From positions 1-64,000 of the forward strand of contig NZ_MOAL01000005.1 in assembly GCF_003731765.1 (NCBI RefSeq): a stretch of DNA of 64,000 bases. Reading direction: 5' to 3'. The translations under genes were made by a program, and so were the position numbers. The notes below the pieces were generated by a model. That model was not told the origin of the DNA. It saw only the letters and a program-made list of their open reading frames with translations, and made no database searches. The stretch is from Pseudomonas chlororaphis (lineage in GTDB: Bacteria; Pseudomonadota; Gammaproteobacteria; Pseudomonadales; Pseudomonadaceae). Positions 7,821-16,087 of the stretch are shown piece by piece. Numbering within the stretch: the first letter of the stretch is position 1; each line of letters starts with the position of its first letter.

Positions 7821-8354
7821 ATGTCTCGCGTCGCTAAGAACCCCGTTAAGCTGCCAGCTGGTGTCGAAGTTAAATTCGCCGGCCAACAGCTTTCGGTGAA
7901 GGGTGCCAAGGGCACTCTCGAACTGAACGTACACTCGTCCGTTGAAGTGGTTGAGGAAGCTGGTGAGCTGCGTTTCGCTGCTCGCAATGGCGACCAACAA
8001 ACTCGCGCAATGGCCGGTACCACTCGTGCGTTGGTAAACAACATGGTCCAAGGCGTAAGCCAAGGCTTCGAGCGCAAGCTCCAGCTGGTCGGTGTTGGTT
8101 ACAAGGCACAAGCAAAAGGCACAGTGCTGAACCTGGCCCTCGGCTTCTCGCATCCAGTGGATTACGAACTGCCGGAAGGCATCACCGCTGAGACTCCTAG
8201 CCAGACCGATATCCTGATCCGGGGCATCGATAAGCAGCTGGTAGGTCAAGTGGCCGCTGAGATCCGCGACTTCCGTCCACCAGAGCCTTACAAAGGTAAA
8301 GGTGTGCGCTACGCGGACGAAGTCGTCCGTCGTAAAGAAGCCAAGAAGAAGTAG
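7821..8354 (+). CDS. rplF: 50S ribosomal protein L6
   Basis: L6 lies near the factor-binding centre of the 50S subunit. The product has 177 residues with two related domains: MSRVAKNPVKLPAGVEVKF at the start, RALVNNMVQGVSQGFERKLQLVGVGYKA at the junction, and the C-terminal signature EIRDFRPPEPYKGKGVRYADE. The start ATG has GGGGGGATAAGC upstream. rplR follows after ten bases. Confidence 0.98.
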   Translation: MSRVAKNPVKLPAGVEVKFAGQQLSVKGAKGTLELNVHSSVEVVEEAGELRFAARNGDQQTRAMAGTTRALVNNMVQGVSQGFERKLQLVGVGYKAQAKGTVLNLALGFSHPVDYELPEGITAETPSQTDILIRGIDKQLVGQVAAEIRDFRPPEPYKGKGVRYADEVVRRKEAKKK

Positions 8355-8364
8355 GGCATAGCAA

Positions 8365-8715
8365 ATGACCGACAAAAAAGTTACTCGACTGCGTCGCGCT
8401 CGCAAAGCACGCCTGAAAATGCACGAACTCGAAGTCGTGCGTCTCTGCGTGTTCCGCTCTTCGCAGCACATCTACGCCCAGGTCATTTCGGCCGACGGCA
8501 ACAAAGTCCTGGCAAGTGCCTCGACTTTGGATAAAGAACTGCGTGATGGCGCCACTGGCAACATCGACGCGGCCACTAAGGTTGGCCAGCTGGTCGCTAC
8601 GCGTGCTAAAGCCGCTGGCGTCTCGCAGGTGGCTTTCGACCGCTCTGGCTTCAAGTACCACGGTCGCGTCAAGGCGCTGGCTGATGCTGCTCGTGAAGCT
8701 GGGCTGGAGTTCTAA
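8365..8715 (+). CDS. rplR: 50S ribosomal protein L18
   Basis: L18 is a 5S rRNA binder. The product has 116 residues. The basic N terminus TRLRRARKARLKMHEL is followed by RLCVFRSSQHIYAQVIS and the conserved C-terminal VAFDRSGFKYHGRVKALADAAREAGLEF. The gene is separated from rpsE by three bases, and the rpsE ribosome binding site (CTGGAGTT) lies within its last codons. Confidence 0.98.
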   Translation: MTDKKVTRLRRARKARLKMHELEVVRLCVFRSSQHIYAQVISADGNKVLASASTLDKELRDGATGNIDAATKVGQLVATRAKAAGVSQVAFDRSGFKYHGRVKALADAAREAGLEF

Positions 8716-8718
8716 GTT

Positions 8719-9219
8719 ATGTCAAATAACGACCAAAAGCGCGACGAAGGCTACATTGAGAAGCTGGTTCAAGTTAACCGCGTAGCCAAAACCGTTAAAG
8801 GCGGCCGTATCTTCACCTTCACCGCGTTGACCGTGGTTGGTGATGGTAAAGGCCGTGTTGGCTTCGGCCGTGGCAAGTCGCGTGAAGTGCCTGCTGCGAT
8901 CCAGAAGGCAATGGAAGCTGCTCGTCGCAACATGATCCAAGTTGATCTGAACGGCACCACTCTGCAGTACGCAATGAAGTCCGCTCACGGCGCTTCGAAG
9001 GTGTACATGCAGCCTGCTTCTGAAGGTACCGGTATCATCGCTGGCGGCGCTATGCGTGCTGTTCTCGAAGTTGCTGGCGTTCAGAACGTTCTGGCCAAGT
9101 GCTACGGCTCGACTAACCCGGTAAACGTGGTTCACGCCACTTTCAAAGGTTTGAAAGCAATGCAGTCTCCTGAGTCCATTGCTGCCAAGCGTGGCAAAAG
9201 CGTCAAGGAGATCTTCTGA
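8719..9219 (+). CDS. rpsE: 30S ribosomal protein S5
   Basis: S5 lines the mRNA entry channel with S3 and S4; it is the classical spectinomycin and ram locus. The product has 166 residues. The N-terminal dsRBD-like region reads [20 protein letters not shown] then [20 protein letters not shown], and the C-terminal domain [20 protein letters not shown] followed by [16 protein letters not shown]. Spectinomycin-loop residues around KGGR look wild type. Confidence 0.98.
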
Positions 9220-9221
9220 TC

Positions 9222-9398
9222 ATGGCTACCGTAAAAGTAACGCTGATCAAAAGCATGACCGGCCGCATCCCTAACCACAAACTGTGCGTTAAGGGTCTGG
9301 GTCTGCGTCGCATCGGTCACACTGTAGAAGTCCAGGATACTCCCGAGAATCGCGGGATGATCAACAAGGCTTACTACATGCTGCGTGTCGAGGGTTAA
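9222..9398 (+). CDS. rpmD: 50S ribosomal protein L30
   Basis: This short gene encodes 58 residues, [20 protein letters not shown] at the start and [12 protein letters not shown] at the end, the complete L30 family length. L30 is a small peripheral 50S protein. It lies in its expected place between rpsE (two bases upstream) and rplO (three bases downstream). The ribosome binding site AAGGAG lies inside the end of rpsE. Confidence 0.97.
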
Positions 9399-9401
9399 TC
9401 G

Positions 9402-9839
9402 ATGAAACTCAATGATCTGAGTCCAGCGCCGGGTTCCCGTCGCGAAAAGCATCGTCCGGGCCGTGGTATCGGTAGTGGTTTGGGTAAGACTGGTGGCCGT
9501 GGCCACAAAGGTCAGACTTCCCGCTCCGGTGGCACCATTGCTCCAGGCTTTGAAGGCGGTCAACAGCCGCTGCATCGTCGCCTGCCGAAGTTCGGTTTCG
9601 TTTCCCTGAAGGCCATGGATCGCGCAGAAGTGCGTCTGTCCGAGCTGGCTAAAGTGGAAGGCGACATCGTCTCCGTGCAGTCCCTGAAAGATGCCAACGT
9701 GATCAACGTCAACGTTCAGCGTGTGAAAATCATGCTGTCCGGCGAAGTTACTCGCGCTGTCACCATCGGAAAGGGAATCGGCGCCACCAAAGGTGCGCGT
9801 GCGGCTATCGAAGCAGCTGGCGGCAAGTTCGAGGAATAA
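9402..9839 (+). CDS. rplO: 50S ribosomal protein L15
   Basis: L15 is a late 50S assembly protein. The product has 145 residues and begins MKLNDLSPAPGSRREKHRPG, with the glycine-rich arm GRGIGSGLGKTGGRGHKGQ that threads through 23S rRNA and then GGQQPLHRRLPKFGF. The stop TAA is immediately followed by the ATG of secY with no gap, and the GAGGAA before it serves as the secY ribosome binding site. Confidence 0.98.
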   Translation: MKLNDLSPAPGSRREKHRPGRGIGSGLGKTGGRGHKGQTSRSGGTIAPGFEGGQQPLHRRLPKFGFVSLKAMDRAEVRLSELAKVEGDIVSVQSLKDANVINVNVQRVKIMLSGEVTRAVTIGKGIGATKGARAAIEAAGGKFEE

Positions 9840-11168
9840 ATGGCTAAGCAAGGTGCTCTCTCTGCGCTCGGCAAAGGCGGTATGTCTGAACTCTGGGCTC
9901 GTCTGCGTTTTCTGTTCCTGGCGATTATCGTCTACCGAATAGGCGCACACATCCCGGTTCCAGGTATCAACCCTGACCGACTCGCAGACCTGTTTCGACA
10001 GAATGAGGGGACCATTCTTAGCTTGTTCAACATGTTTTCCGGCGGCGCGCTGGAGCGGATGAGCATCTTTGCACTGGGGATCATGCCGTATATTTCGGCA
10101 TCGATCATCATGCAGCTGATGACCGCCGTCAGTCCGCAGCTGGAGCAGTTGAAGAAGGAAGGTGAAGCTGGCCGTCGCAAGATCAGCCAGTACACCCGCT
10201 ACGGCACTGTCATCCTCGCTCTGGTTCAAGCTATCGGCATGTCCGTTGGCTTGGCCGGGCAGGGTGTTGCGTTCACTGGTGACTTTGGCTTCCATTTCGT
10301 TGCGGTATCCACTTTTGTGGCTGGCGCAATGTTCATGATGTGGCTGGGTGAGCAGATTACTGAGCGTGGTGTTGGCAACGGTATCTCGATGTTGATTTTC
10401 GCAGGTATCGTCGCCGGTCTTCCGAGAGCGATTGGGCAGTCTTTCGAGTCTGCACGTCAGGGTGATATCAATATTTTCGCCTTGGTTGCCATCGGTTTGC
10501 TGGCAGTAGCGATTATCGGTTTTGTGGTGTTCATTGAGCGTGGCCAGCGTCGTATTGCTGTTCACTACGCCAAGCGTCAGCAGGGCCGTAAGGTTTTTGC
10601 TGCGCAGACTAGCCACTTGCCGCTGAAAGTGAATATGGCCGGTGTAATTCCTGCTATTTTCGCGAGCAGCATTTTGCTGTTTCCGGCTTCGTTGGGTGCC
10701 TGGTTCGGTCAGTCTGAAGGTATGGGCTGGTTGCAGGACATCTCGCAGTCGATCGCTCCTGGTCAGCCGTTGAATATTCTGCTGTTTAGTGCAGGGATTA
10801 TTTTCTTCTGCTTCTTCTATACGGCGTTGATGTTCAATCCGAAAGACGTAGCGGAAAACCTGAAGAAGTCCGGTGCCTTTATTCCGGGCATCCGTCCAGG
10901 TGAGCAGTCGGCGCGCTACATTGATGGCGTTCTGACCCGCTTGACCATGTTCGGTGCTCTATATATGACGGCCGTGTGCCTGTTGCCCCAGTTCCTGGTG
11001 GTTGCAGCAAACGTTCCGTTCTACCTTGGCGGGACCTCGTTGCTGATCGTGGTCGTGGTTGTTATGGACTTTATGTCCCAAGTACAATCGCACCTCGTTT
11101 CGCACCAGTACGAATCCCTGATGAAGAAAGCCAACCTGAAGGGTTACGGCAGCGGCATGCTGCGCTGA
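9840..11168 (+). CDS. secY: Sec translocase channel subunit SecY
   Basis: SecY is the inner-membrane protein-conducting channel, working with SecE, SecG and SecA. The product has 442 residues and ten predicted membrane segments. The plug region GINPDRLADLF and the motif MFSGGALERMSIFALGIMPY, the loop ITERGVGNGISMLIFAGIV and the C-terminal SecA/ribosome-binding loop with RGQRRIAVHYAKRQQGRK and FNPKDVAENLKKSGAFIPGI are all present. It is placed between rplO and rpmJ, as in other gammaproteobacteria. Confidence 0.98.
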   Translation: MAKQGALSALGKGGMSELWARLRFLFLAIIVYRIGAHIPVPGINPDRLADLFRQNEGTILSLFNMFSGGALERMSIFALGIMPYISASIIMQLMTAVSPQLEQLKKEGEAGRRKISQYTRYGTVILALVQAIGMSVGLAGQGVAFTGDFGFHFVAVSTFVAGAMFMMWLGEQITERGVGNGISMLIFAGIVAGLPRAIGQSFESARQGDINIFALVAIGLLAVAIIGFVVFIERGQRRIAVHYAKRQQGRKVFAAQTSHLPLKVNMAGVIPAIFASSILLFPASLGAWFGQSEGMGWLQDISQSIAPGQPLNILLFSAGIIFFCFFYTALMFNPKDVAENLKKSGAFIPGIRPGEQSARYIDGVLTRLTMFGALYMTAVCLLPQFLVVAANVPFYLGGTSLLIVVVVVMDFMSQVQSHLVSHQYESLMKKANLKGYGSGMLR

Positions 11169-11192
11169 CCCATAAGGTTCGAGGAGTTGGTG

Positions 11193-11309
11193 ATGAAAGT
11201 TCGTGCATCGGTGAAAAAGCTGTGCCGTAACTGCAAGATTATTCGCCGCGAAGGTGTTGTTCGAGTAATTTGCAGCGCGGAACCGCGTCACAAACAGCGC
11301 CAAGGCTGA
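11193..11309 (+). CDS. rpmJ: 50S ribosomal protein L36, zinc-binding type
   Basis: This 38-residue protein begins [19 protein letters not shown] and ends PRHKQRQG. It holds the CxxC...C...H zinc ribbon (Cys11, Cys14, Cys27, His33), so it is the C-plus class of L36. Pseudomonads often carry a second, zinc-free paralogue elsewhere for zinc starvation; none is in this window. GAGGAG lies eight bases before the ATG. Confidence 0.97.
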
Positions 11310-11325
11310 GTGTGATTGTGCTTCA

Positions 11326-11353
11326 AGCCCGGCAGCTAGTGCGCTGCCGGGTT
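11326..11353 (+). terminator. Stem-loop after rpmJ
   Basis: CCCGGCAGC (11328-11336) pairs perfectly with GCTGCCGGG (11343-11351) around a six-base loop, with two more pairs possible outside (one a G-T wobble). A T-rich run (TTGATTATTTGTTATT) follows. It looks like a moderate Rho-independent terminator or attenuator. Confidence 0.7.
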
Positions 11354-11380
11354 GATTATTTGTTATTACAGCGATATTAT
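11352..11380 (+). promoter_or_regulatory. Sigma70 promoter of the alpha cluster (rpsM onward)
   Basis: TTGATT (11352-11357), a 17-base spacer and TATTAT (11375-11380). The -35 begins where the right arm of the stem-loop ends. The predicted start near 11387 leaves a leader of about 53 bases before rpsM. Confidence 0.65.
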
Positions 11381-11439
11381 CTCGCGCCCTATTTCTTGGC
11401 TTCCGGGGCGTAGGTAGCTGTCAATTGGAGTCCCACTGA

Positions 11440-11796
11440 ATGGCCCGTATTGCAGGCGTTAACATTCCAGATAACAAGCATACTGTTATCTCGCTGACCT
11501 ACATCTATGGTGTTGGTCGCACTACTGCACAGAAGATCTGTGCAGTGACTGGGGTAAACCCAGCAGCAAAGATCAAAGATCTGAGCGACGAGCAAATTGA
11601 ACAGCTGCGTGGCGAAGTGGCGAAGTTCACCACTGAAGGTGACCTGCGTCGCGAAATCAACATGAAAATCAAACGCTTGATGGACCTGGGCTGCTACCGC
11701 GGTCTGCGCCATCGTCGTGGTCTTCCAGTGCGCGGTCAGCGTACCAAGACCAACGCGCGTACTCGCAAAGGTCCGCGTAAGCCGATCCGCAAGTAA
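11440..11796 (+). CDS. rpsM: 30S ribosomal protein S13
   Basis: S13 in the 30S head contacts the P-site tRNA and bridges to the 50S subunit. The product has 118 residues: MARIAGVNIPDNKHTVISLTYIYGVGR, the helix-two-turn-helix region, and the basic tail CYRGLRHRRGLPVRGQRTKTNART. ATTGGAGT lies nine bases before the ATG. It is the first gene of the alpha group; in E. coli S4 represses translation here through a pseudoknot, but the available leader seems too short to assume the same. Confidence 0.98.
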   Translation: MARIAGVNIPDNKHTVISLTYIYGVGRTTAQKICAVTGVNPAAKIKDLSDEQIEQLRGEVAKFTTEGDLRREINMKIKRLMDLGCYRGLRHRRGLPVRGQRTKTNARTRKGPRKPIRK

Positions 11797-11826
11797 TCGC
11801 ACCAGCGAATCGACAGGAATTTAGTC

Positions 11827-12216
11827 ATGGCAAAACCTGCTGCTCGTCCTCGTAAAAAGATTAAAAAGACAGTGGTTGATGGCATCGCCCACATCCACGC
11901 GTCTTTCAACAACACCATCGTGACCATTACCGACCGTCAAGGTAACGCTCTTTCCTGGGCTACCTCCGGTGGTTCGGGTTTCCGCGGTTCCCGCAAGTCC
12001 ACCCCGTTCGCTGCTCAAGTAGCTGCTGAACGCGCTGGTCAAGCTGCGCTGGAATACGGCCTGAAAAACCTCGACGTTAACGTCAAGGGTCCAGGTCCAG
12101 GTCGTGAATCCGCAGTCCGCGCTTTGAACGGCTGTGGCTACAAGATCGCCAGCATCACCGACGTGACGCCAATCCCGCACAACGGGTGCCGTCCGCCGAA
12201 GAAGCGCCGCGTGTAA
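11827..12216 (+). CDS. rpsK: 30S ribosomal protein S11
   Basis: S11 forms the 30S platform near the mRNA exit. The product has 129 residues: KKTVVDGIAHIHASFNNTIVTITD, GGSGFRGSRKSTPFAAQVAAE, and the C-terminal TDVTPIPHNGCRPPKKRRV, the expected signature. The ATG is preceded by ACAGGAATTTAGTC. The gap to rpsM is 30 bases and to rpsD 18 bases. Confidence 0.98.
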   Translation: MAKPAARPRKKIKKTVVDGIAHIHASFNNTIVTITDRQGNALSWATSGGSGFRGSRKSTPFAAQVAAERAGQAALEYGLKNLDVNVKGPGPGRESAVRALNGCGYKIASITDVTPIPHNGCRPPKKRRV

Positions 12217-12234
12217 TCCAGGAGATTGTAAAGA

Positions 12235-12855
12235 ATGGCTCGTTACATTGGTCCAAAATGCAAACTGGCTCGTCGCGAAGGCACCGATCTCTTCCTGAAG
12301 AGCGGCGTGCGCGCTATCGAATCCAAGTGCAACATCGAAGCAGCACCTGGTATCCACGGCCAACGCCGCGGTCGCCAGTCCGACTACGGCACCCAACTGC
12401 GTGAAAAGCAGAAGGTCCGTCGTATCTACGGCGTTCTCGAGCGTCAATTCAGCGGCTACTACAAAGAAGCAGCTGGCAAGAAAGGCGCAACCGGCGAAAA
12501 CCTGTTGCAACTGCTCGAATGCCGTCTGGACAACGTTGTATACCGTATGGGCTTTGGTTCTACTCGTGCCGAATCCCGTCAGCTGGTATCGCACAAGTCG
12601 ATCAGCGTAAACGGTCAAACCGTTAACGTTCCGTCCTACCAGGTTCGTGCTGGTGACGTGGTTGCTGTTCGCGAGAAAGCAAAAAACCAACTTCGCATTG
12701 TCCAAGCTCTCGATCTGTGTGCCCAACGTGGCCGCGTAGAATGGGTAGAAGTAGACACTGAGAAGAAGTCGGGCGTTTTCAAGAACGTTCCAGCTCGCAG
12801 TGATCTGTCCGCCGACATCAACGAAAGCCTGATTGTCGAGCTCTACTCCAAGTAA
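12235..12855 (+). CDS. rpsD: 30S ribosomal protein S4
   Basis: S4 nucleates 30S body assembly and influences decoding accuracy. The product has 206 residues: MARYIGPKCKLARREGTDLFL, the central YGVLERQFSGYYKEAAGKKGATGENLL split across helices, and an S4 RNA-binding fold in RLDNVVYRMGFGSTRAESRQLVSHKSI. A clear AGGAGA lies upstream of the ATG. Autoregulation by S4 is known in E. coli but was not demonstrable here. Confidence 0.98.
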   Translation: MARYIGPKCKLARREGTDLFLKSGVRAIESKCNIEAAPGIHGQRRGRQSDYGTQLREKQKVRRIYGVLERQFSGYYKEAAGKKGATGENLLQLLECRLDNVVYRMGFGSTRAESRQLVSHKSISVNGQTVNVPSYQVRAGDVVAVREKAKNQLRIVQALDLCAQRGRVEWVEVDTEKKSGVFKNVPARSDLSADINESLIVELYSK

Positions 12856-12877
12856 GGGCTAGAAAATAGGTGCATCC

Positions 12878-13879
12878 ATGCAGATTTCGGTAAATGAGTT
12901 TCTGACACCCCGCCATATTGATGTGCAGGTTGTCAGTCCAACCCGCGCCAAGATCACCCTCGAGCCTCTCGAGCGTGGTTTTGGCCACACCCTGGGCAAC
13001 GCGCTGCGCCGCATCCTGTTGTCCTCAATGCCCGGCTGTGCAGTAGTCGAGGCCGAGATTGACGGTGTGCTCCACGAGTACAGCGCCATCGAAGGTGTAC
13101 AGGAAGACGTAATTGAAATCCTGTTGAACCTTAAAGGTCTGGCTATCAAGCTGCACGGCCGTGACGAAGTTACGCTGACCTTGTCGAAGAAGGGTTCGGG
13201 GGTGGTTACCGCTGCCGATATTCAGCTGGATCATGATGTCGAGATCGTTAATCCCGATCACGTAATCGCTAACCTGGCGTCTAACGGCGCCCTGAACATG
13301 AAGCTCACCGTAGCTCGTGGTCGTGGTTATGAACCGGCCGACTCGCGTCAGAGCGATGAAGACGAAAGCCGCAGCATTGGTCGCTTGCAGCTTGACTCTT
13401 CGTTCAGCCCGGTTCGCCGTATCGCATACGTGGTGGAAAACGCCCGTGTCGAGCAGCGTACTAACCTGGACAAGCTGGTTATTGATCTGGAAACCAACGG
13501 TACCCTGGATCCTGAAGAGGCCATCCGTCGTGCTGCAACCATCCTGCAACAGCAGTTGGCTGCGTTCGTCGACCTCAAAGGTGACAGTGAGCCAGTGGTA
13601 GTCGAGCAGGAAGACGAGATCGATCCGATCCTGCTTCGCCCGGTTGACGATCTGGAACTGACTGTACGTTCGGCTAACTGCCTTAAGGCGGAAAACATTT
13701 ACTACATCGGCGACCTGATTCAGCGTACCGAAGTAGAACTGTTGAAGACTCCGAACCTTGGCAAGAAATCCTTGACTGAAATCAAGGACGTTCTGGCCTC
13801 CCGCGGTCTGTCCCTCGGCATGCGCCTCGACAACTGGCCGCCTGCAAGTCTTAAGAAGGACGACAAGGCGACTGCCTGA
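12878..13879 (+). CDS. rpoA: DNA-directed RNA polymerase alpha subunit
   Basis: Alpha dimerises to start RNA polymerase assembly and its C-terminal domain contacts UP elements and activators. The product has 333 residues. The N-terminal domain shows LEPLERGFGHTLGNALRRILLSSMPG; a linker follows; the C-terminal domain shows ILLRPVDDLELTVRSANCLKAENIYYIGDLI and LGKKSLTEIKDVLASRGLSLG, including the helices that bind DNA minor grooves. GGTGCATCC precedes the ATG. It lies between rpsD and rplQ as usual. Confidence 0.99.
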   Translation: MQISVNEFLTPRHIDVQVVSPTRAKITLEPLERGFGHTLGNALRRILLSSMPGCAVVEAEIDGVLHEYSAIEGVQEDVIEILLNLKGLAIKLHGRDEVTLTLSKKGSGVVTAADIQLDHDVEIVNPDHVIANLASNGALNMKLTVARGRGYEPADSRQSDEDESRSIGRLQLDSSFSPVRRIAYVVENARVEQRTNLDKLVIDLETNGTLDPEEAIRRAATILQQQLAAFVDLKGDSEPVVVEQEDEIDPILLRPVDDLELTVRSANCLKAENIYYIGDLIQRTEVELLKTPNLGKKSLTEIKDVLASRGLSLGMRLDNWPPASLKKDDKATA

Positions 13880-13921
13880 TCGTCGTAATCACCGAACGTT
13901 GTGTTTGGTAAGGAATGAACC

Positions 13922-14308
13922 ATGCGTCATCGTAAAAGTGGGCGTCACCTGAGCCGCACCAGCTCGCACCGCAAGGCCATGTTTCAAAACATGGCGGTGT
14001 CGCTGTTCGAGCACGAGCTGATCAAAACTACACTGCCGAAAGCTAAAGAACTGCGTCGCGTTGCTGAGCCGCTGATCACTTTGGCCAAGACAGACAGCCT
14101 GGCTAACCGCCGTCTGGCTTTCGACCGTACTCGTTCGAAAGCTATCGTTGGTAAGCTCTTCAACGATCTGGGCAAGCGTTACGCTACCCGTGAGGGTGGC
14201 TACCTGCGCATCCTCAAGTGCGGTTTCCGCGCTGGCGACAACGCTCCTATGGCGTACGTCGAGTTGGTTGATCGTGCTGCCGGCGGTGAAGCTGTATCCG
14301 CTGAGTAA
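13922..14308 (+). CDS. rplQ: 50S ribosomal protein L17
   Basis: L17 surrounds the tunnel exit with L23, L24 and L29. The product has 128 residues: MRHRKSGRHLSRTSSHRKAMFQNM is the family signature, followed by KELRRVAEPLITLAK and the C-terminal GGYLRILKCGFRAGDNAPMAYVELVD. AAGGAATGAACC precedes the ATG. It is the last gene of the alpha group and is followed by a strong terminator. Confidence 0.98.
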   Translation: MRHRKSGRHLSRTSSHRKAMFQNMAVSLFEHELIKTTLPKAKELRRVAEPLITLAKTDSLANRRLAFDRTRSKAIVGKLFNDLGKRYATREGGYLRILKCGFRAGDNAPMAYVELVDRAAGGEAVSAE

Positions 14309-14325
14309 GACGTCAGTCTGAAACG

Positions 14326-14353
14326 AAAAACCGGGCCTTGTGCCCGGTTTTTT
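14326..14353 (+). terminator. Rho-independent terminator after rplQ
   Basis: AAAAACCGGGC and GCCCGGTTTTTT pair around a CTTGT loop and end in six T. It separates the ribosomal cluster from katA. Confidence 0.93.
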
Positions 14354-14483
14354 GTTGCCTGATGTATTAGCTATTTCTATCGTTAGGCAATGTGTAATGC
14401 ATTGGCTGTTGTCATATTCATGGTCAATAATCCTTGTCAGCCGATTAGCCGGCAGTTTCAAGCCTGACAGAGGAAAATAGAGC

Positions 14484-15932
14484 ATGAGCCAGACCAAAAC
14501 TCTTACTACCGCCAGTGGCGCTCCTGTCGCTGATAACCAGAACTCCCGTTCCGCCGGCCCTCGTGGCCCGCTGCTGCTCGACGATTTTCACCTGATCGAG
14601 AAGCTCGCTCACTTCAACCGTGAAAACATCCCAGAGCGCCGTGTACACGCCAAAGGCTCGGGTGCTTACGGTACCTTCACGGTCACTCGCGATATCACTC
14701 AGTACACCAGCGCCAAGCTGTTCGAATCTGTGGGTAAACAAACGCCGACTTTCCTGCGCTTCTCCACTGTGGGTGGCGAGCGCGGCTCGGCTGACACTGA
14801 GCGCGATCCACGGGGTTTCGCCCTGAAGTTCTATACCGAAGAAGGTAACTGGGACATCGTCGGCAACAATACCCCGGTGTTCTTCATCCGCGATCCGCTG
14901 AAGTTCCCTGACTTTATCCACACCCAAAAGCGCCTGCCCCAGAGCAATCTGAAAAGCGCGCAGATGATGTGGGACTTCTGGTCTCATTCGCCTGAGGCGC
15001 TGCACCAGGTCACCATCCTGTTTTCGGACCGTGGCATTCCTGACGGTTACCGTCACATGCACGGCTTTGGTAGCCACACCTACAGCCTGATCAGCGCCAC
15101 CGGTGAACGTCACTGGGTGAAATGGCATTACAAGACCAAGCAAGGCATCAAGAACCTCGCTCCGGCGGAAGCTGCGCGCCTGGCCGGGACTGATCCGGAT
15201 TACGCCCAGCGTGACCTGTTCAACGCCATTGAGCGGGGCGACTTCCCTAAATGGAGTGTTTGCATCCAGATCATGAGCGAAGCCCAGGCTGCGGCTCATT
15301 ACGAGAACCCCTTCGATGTGACCAAGACCTGGTCGCAGAAAGAGTTCCCGCTGATCGAAGTGGGTGAGTTGGAGCTTAACCGCAACCCGCTCAACTACTT
15401 TGCCGAGGTCGAGCAGGCTGCGTTCGGTCCAAGCAACATGGTTCCGGGGGTTGGTTTGTCGCCGGACCGCATGTTGCAAGGCCGCGTATTCGCTTACGCC
15501 GATGCGCACCGCTACCGTGTAGGCACCAATCACCAGCAGTTGCCGGTCAATGCACCCCTGAGCCCGGTAAACAGCTACCAGCGTGACGGTGCCATGGCTT
15601 TTGGCAGCAATGGCGGCGCAACACCTAACTATGAGCCAAACAGCTATGCGGACGCTCCTAAGCAAGCGCCACGTTACGCAGAGCCGGCCTTGGCCCTGAG
15701 CGGTGCTGCAGATCGTTACGATCACCGTGAAGACACTGACTACTACAGCCACGCTGGTGCGCTGTTCCGCCTGATGAATGACGAGCAGAAGGCGTTGTTG
15801 ATCAACAACATCGCCGGTGCCATGGGCGGCGTCAGCGCTGATGTAGTTCAGCGTCAACTGCAGCACTTCTTCAAGGCAGATCCTGCTTATGGGGAAGGGA
15901 TTGCTCGTGCATTGGGTGTATCGCTTAACTAA
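14484..15932 (+). CDS. katA: Catalase KatA (monofunctional heme catalase)
   Basis: The enzyme converts hydrogen peroxide to water and oxygen. The 482-residue length fits small-subunit, clade 3 catalases. Catalytic His55 (RRVHAKGSGAYG), distal Asn128 (VGNNTPVFFIRDP) and the proximal heme-ligand Tyr338 (RVFAYADAHRYR) are all present. No signal peptide is seen, so it is cytoplasmic. AGAGGAAAATAG precedes the ATG. It has its own intergenic region after the rplQ terminator; no confident OxyR site could be assigned there. The neighbouring ferritin is the conserved Pseudomonas arrangement linking peroxide defence and iron storage. Confidence 0.98.
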   Translation: MSQTKTLTTASGAPVADNQNSRSAGPRGPLLLDDFHLIEKLAHFNRENIPERRVHAKGSGAYGTFTVTRDITQYTSAKLFESVGKQTPTFLRFSTVGGERGSADTERDPRGFALKFYTEEGNWDIVGNNTPVFFIRDPLKFPDFIHTQKRLPQSNLKSAQMMWDFWSHSPEALHQVTILFSDRGIPDGYRHMHGFGSHTYSLISATGERHWVKWHYKTKQGIKNLAPAEAARLAGTDPDYAQRDLFNAIERGDFPKWSVCIQIMSEAQAAAHYENPFDVTKTWSQKEFPLIEVGELELNRNPLNYFAEVEQAAFGPSNMVPGVGLSPDRMLQGRVFAYADAHRYRVGTNHQQLPVNAPLSPVNSYQRDGAMAFGSNGGATPNYEPNSYADAPKQAPRYAEPALALSGAADRYDHREDTDYYSHAGALFRLMNDEQKALLINNIAGAMGGVSADVVQRQLQHFFKADPAYGEGIARALGVSLN

Positions 15933-15949
15933 CTCTAAATAAGAAGCAG

Positions 15950-15974
15950 AACCGCCCTCATTTGGGCGGTTTTT
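15950..15974 (+). terminator. Rho-independent terminator after katA
   Basis: AACCGCCC / GGGCGGTT stem with a six-base loop and five T. It makes katA a single-gene unit. Confidence 0.92.
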
Positions 15975-16087
15975 GCGTTATTTCGACCACTTTTCTCTGA
16001 AAATCTTCACTTTGTTAGCGTTTTTCAAGTGACCTTCCAGTCAGCTTGGTTCAAACTATCGGCTTTCAAGCAGGGAGATGTAGGGCG

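Noticed and set aside
9132..10616. A 494-codon minus-strand frame opposite rpmD, rplO and secY
   Set aside because: It spans several certain ribosomal genes and secY on the other strand and has no recognisable domain.
14354..14483. OxyR binding site before katA
   Set aside because: A short ATAG/CTAT-like stretch occurs, but the four-element OxyR spacing could not be matched.
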